Source: Ceratothoa steindachneri (Eukaryota; Arthropoda; Malacostraca; Isopoda; Cymothoidae). Taken from it: 64,000 nucleotides of DNA. Position 1 is the first letter of the stretch. Each line of letters begins with the position of its first letter. A model generated the notes under the pieces. It was given only the letters and a program-made list of their open reading frames with translations. It did not search any database and had not been told where the DNA came from. The stretch spans positions 143,878,355-143,942,354 of the forward strand of contig OZ018324.1 of NCBI GenBank assembly GCA_963969495.1, written 5' to 3'. A program made the translations under genes and the position numbers. Positions 62,301 to 64,000 of this stretch are shown in pieces.

Positions 62301-62599
62301 AGGACGAACAGGCCGTACCGTTGACTAAATACAAGACTTTGCCCTAACCAAAGTGGACAAAGGAGCTGAAGATGAAAGCAAGGAAAATTAAACGCAAATA
62401 TCAGAAAATAAAGGACTACGGAACGAATCGGCAGAGAAATAAAGAACTAAAACAACTTAAAAGAGAAAGGATTTTTCTAATAGAAGAAAAATAAGGAGAA
62501 ATGTCAAAAGACTTTGTAAAGAAAACTGAAACAACCGAAAACCCAAAAGAAACATAGAGGTTAATAAATATAACTAAAGGCAGACCTCTAAGGAAGACA

Positions 62600-64000
62600 A
62601 TTAAAATTATTAATAAGAACAACGAATATCTGAGAAGTAACGAAGCGATCGAGGAGAAATTCAGGGAATACTGAAGCAAAATTTACACAATAGAAGAGGC
62701 AGAAAAGGAAAGATTCGATAGGGAAACCGAAAGAAGAGTCGCCGAATTCATACAAACAAACATACACAGACTGACACCGGCAGTAGGAGTGGCCAACAGT
62801 GCAGACAAACAATTAGGACTGAGAGCTACGATAACGACCTTAAAAATTAACAGTGCCATTAGTACATTCAAGTAATAGGCAGCCGGGACACAGGCCTAAG
62901 TAAATACAATTATGATAGGGCCCCCATAAACGTAATTAGATGCATAACAGACTTATTCTATGCCTACTTAAATATAGGAGCCTTCCCGGAGAAATTTAAA
63001 AAGCGAAGATGGTTTCTTGGCGAAACCAGACAACCAACCAAATCTGGTCTCAAGTTATTGGCCGATTTCGGTGCAGAACTTCCTGCGGAAGGTCTTTGAA
63101 TAAATCGTAAACAGAAGACTGAATGCTTTCCTCAAAGAATGCGAGCAATATAAAAAACATCAATACGGCTTCAGGAAAGAAAGAGACGCAACCATGGCTC
63201 TATTTATCATTACTGAAAATCTAGCACAAGCCACTGCCGAAAAGGGTTACGCGGACGGAGTCCTCCGTGATGTCGAGAAGGCCTTTGACGAGGGCTGGGT
63301 CGAAAGACTAAAATACAAACTACCTTGGCTCAATCTCGGCATCAAAATGAAGAGATTACTGGATGGGTTAAATAACCAACAGGAAGGCATACATTAGTAA
63401 TGAGGGCCAAGAAGGACCCAGTCTCAATCTTCAGACAAAGGTCCAGCAAAAGGAGTGTTTGAGCACCACCCTGTATTTCATCTTTACGGCCGACCTTCCT
63501 TCCCCATTATAACCAAAATGTATGAATATACAGTATGCAAACATCAGCAGGGTGATCTCAACACGATCCACAGACCCCAGACGGCAAACAAGGACTACCG
63601 AACGGGAAATCAAAAACATCAACGACTTTGAAAAATGATGGAAAATAAAAACAATGTAACCAAATTCAAAATTATCCCCATCTTGAGGAAAAAAATTAAC
63701 AGATCAACATAAACGGTACAGAGTACCAGTATTTAACAGAATGAAGTGTACTAGGACTACAAATAGGTACAAAAGGCTATTACAACCCCATTAAGACCAG
63801 GATCGCAATAGCAAACTTTGACCTAAGATTTATTTACTCCTTAAAGTATACGAGTCTAAAAATTAAAAGGATTTTGTACAAAGCATTCGTTGAATCGGTT
63901 CTGGTATACCCACCGATTCCGTTGCACTCACCTCAACATCTTGCAAGAAAAAAATTCAAAGAATTCAAAATAAGGCTCCATATTTGATTACCAATACAAG
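62600..64000 (+). pseudogene. LINE-C ORF2: reverse transcriptase (runs off the window)
   Basis: RT blocks: FLAKPDNQPNLVSSYWPISV at 63020-63080, RKVFE, RRLNAFLKECEQYKKHQYGF, RKERDATMALFIITENLAQA, VEKAFDEGWVERLKYKL, and further on LVYPPIPLHSP near 63900. 63194-63397 is open. The catalytic FADD is absent from its expected place: sequence after 63400 is damaged. The same blocks occur in LINE-A and LINE-B. Confidence 0.75.

Overview
The window looks like intergenic, repeat-dominated chromosomal DNA from an invertebrate animal, most likely an arthropod and possibly a crustacean. The reasons are its AT-rich base composition, the absence of bacterial gene organisation, and the density of decayed eukaryotic transposable elements: mariner/Tc1, hAT, jockey-like LINEs, Penelope-like, Gypsy-type LTR elements, and tRNA-derived SINE-like heads. 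No intact host gene was recognised. Almost every coding signal belongs to a mobile element and is broken by stops or frameshifts. The species call is inference.

Layout, left to right. 1-2665 is a degenerate satellite of about 40 bp per unit. 2809-8922 is a minus-strand LTR retrotransposon of the Gypsy superfamily whose pol order is protease - integrase - reverse transcriptase, as in the Gmr1 clade, with a tandem duplication inside integrase and the RNase H end deleted. 9.4-17.1 kb holds Tc1/mariner relics, an LTR, and two copies (A, plus; B, minus) of an unnamed multicopy protein family, one of which keeps a recognisable intron. 17.4-17.8 kb has two tRNA-like SINE heads. 18.4-23.9 kb is one minus-strand jockey-like LINE (LINE-A) split by two later insertions: a complete mariner (20901-22188, TA target duplication) and a solo LTR (19457-20448, TATAC duplication).

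24-49 kb is mostly AT-rich non-coding DNA. It contains a mariner relic (30.3-31.5 kb), a 22-bp minisatellite that occurs on both sides of an LTR-like block (36.1-37.5 kb), two hairpin palindromes, two LTR-like blocks (41-43 kb) and a third copy (C) of the unnamed family. 49267-52035 is a hAT element bounded by an exact 8-bp duplication GTTTAGAG. 52.9-53.2 kb is a long (AT)n array.

53.9-64.0 kb is a second cluster: a minus-strand LINE reverse transcriptase (LINE-B) interrupted by an oppositely oriented LINE 3' end with a GTCAA tail, an LTR, a plus-strand LINE gag (ORF1) with triple zinc knuckles, a minus-strand Penelope-like 3' end, and a further plus-strand LINE (LINE-C; ORF1, endonuclease, RT) that runs off the right edge.

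The genes do not form a pathway. The window is best read as a stratified record of insertions into insertions, and the insertion order can be deduced in several places.
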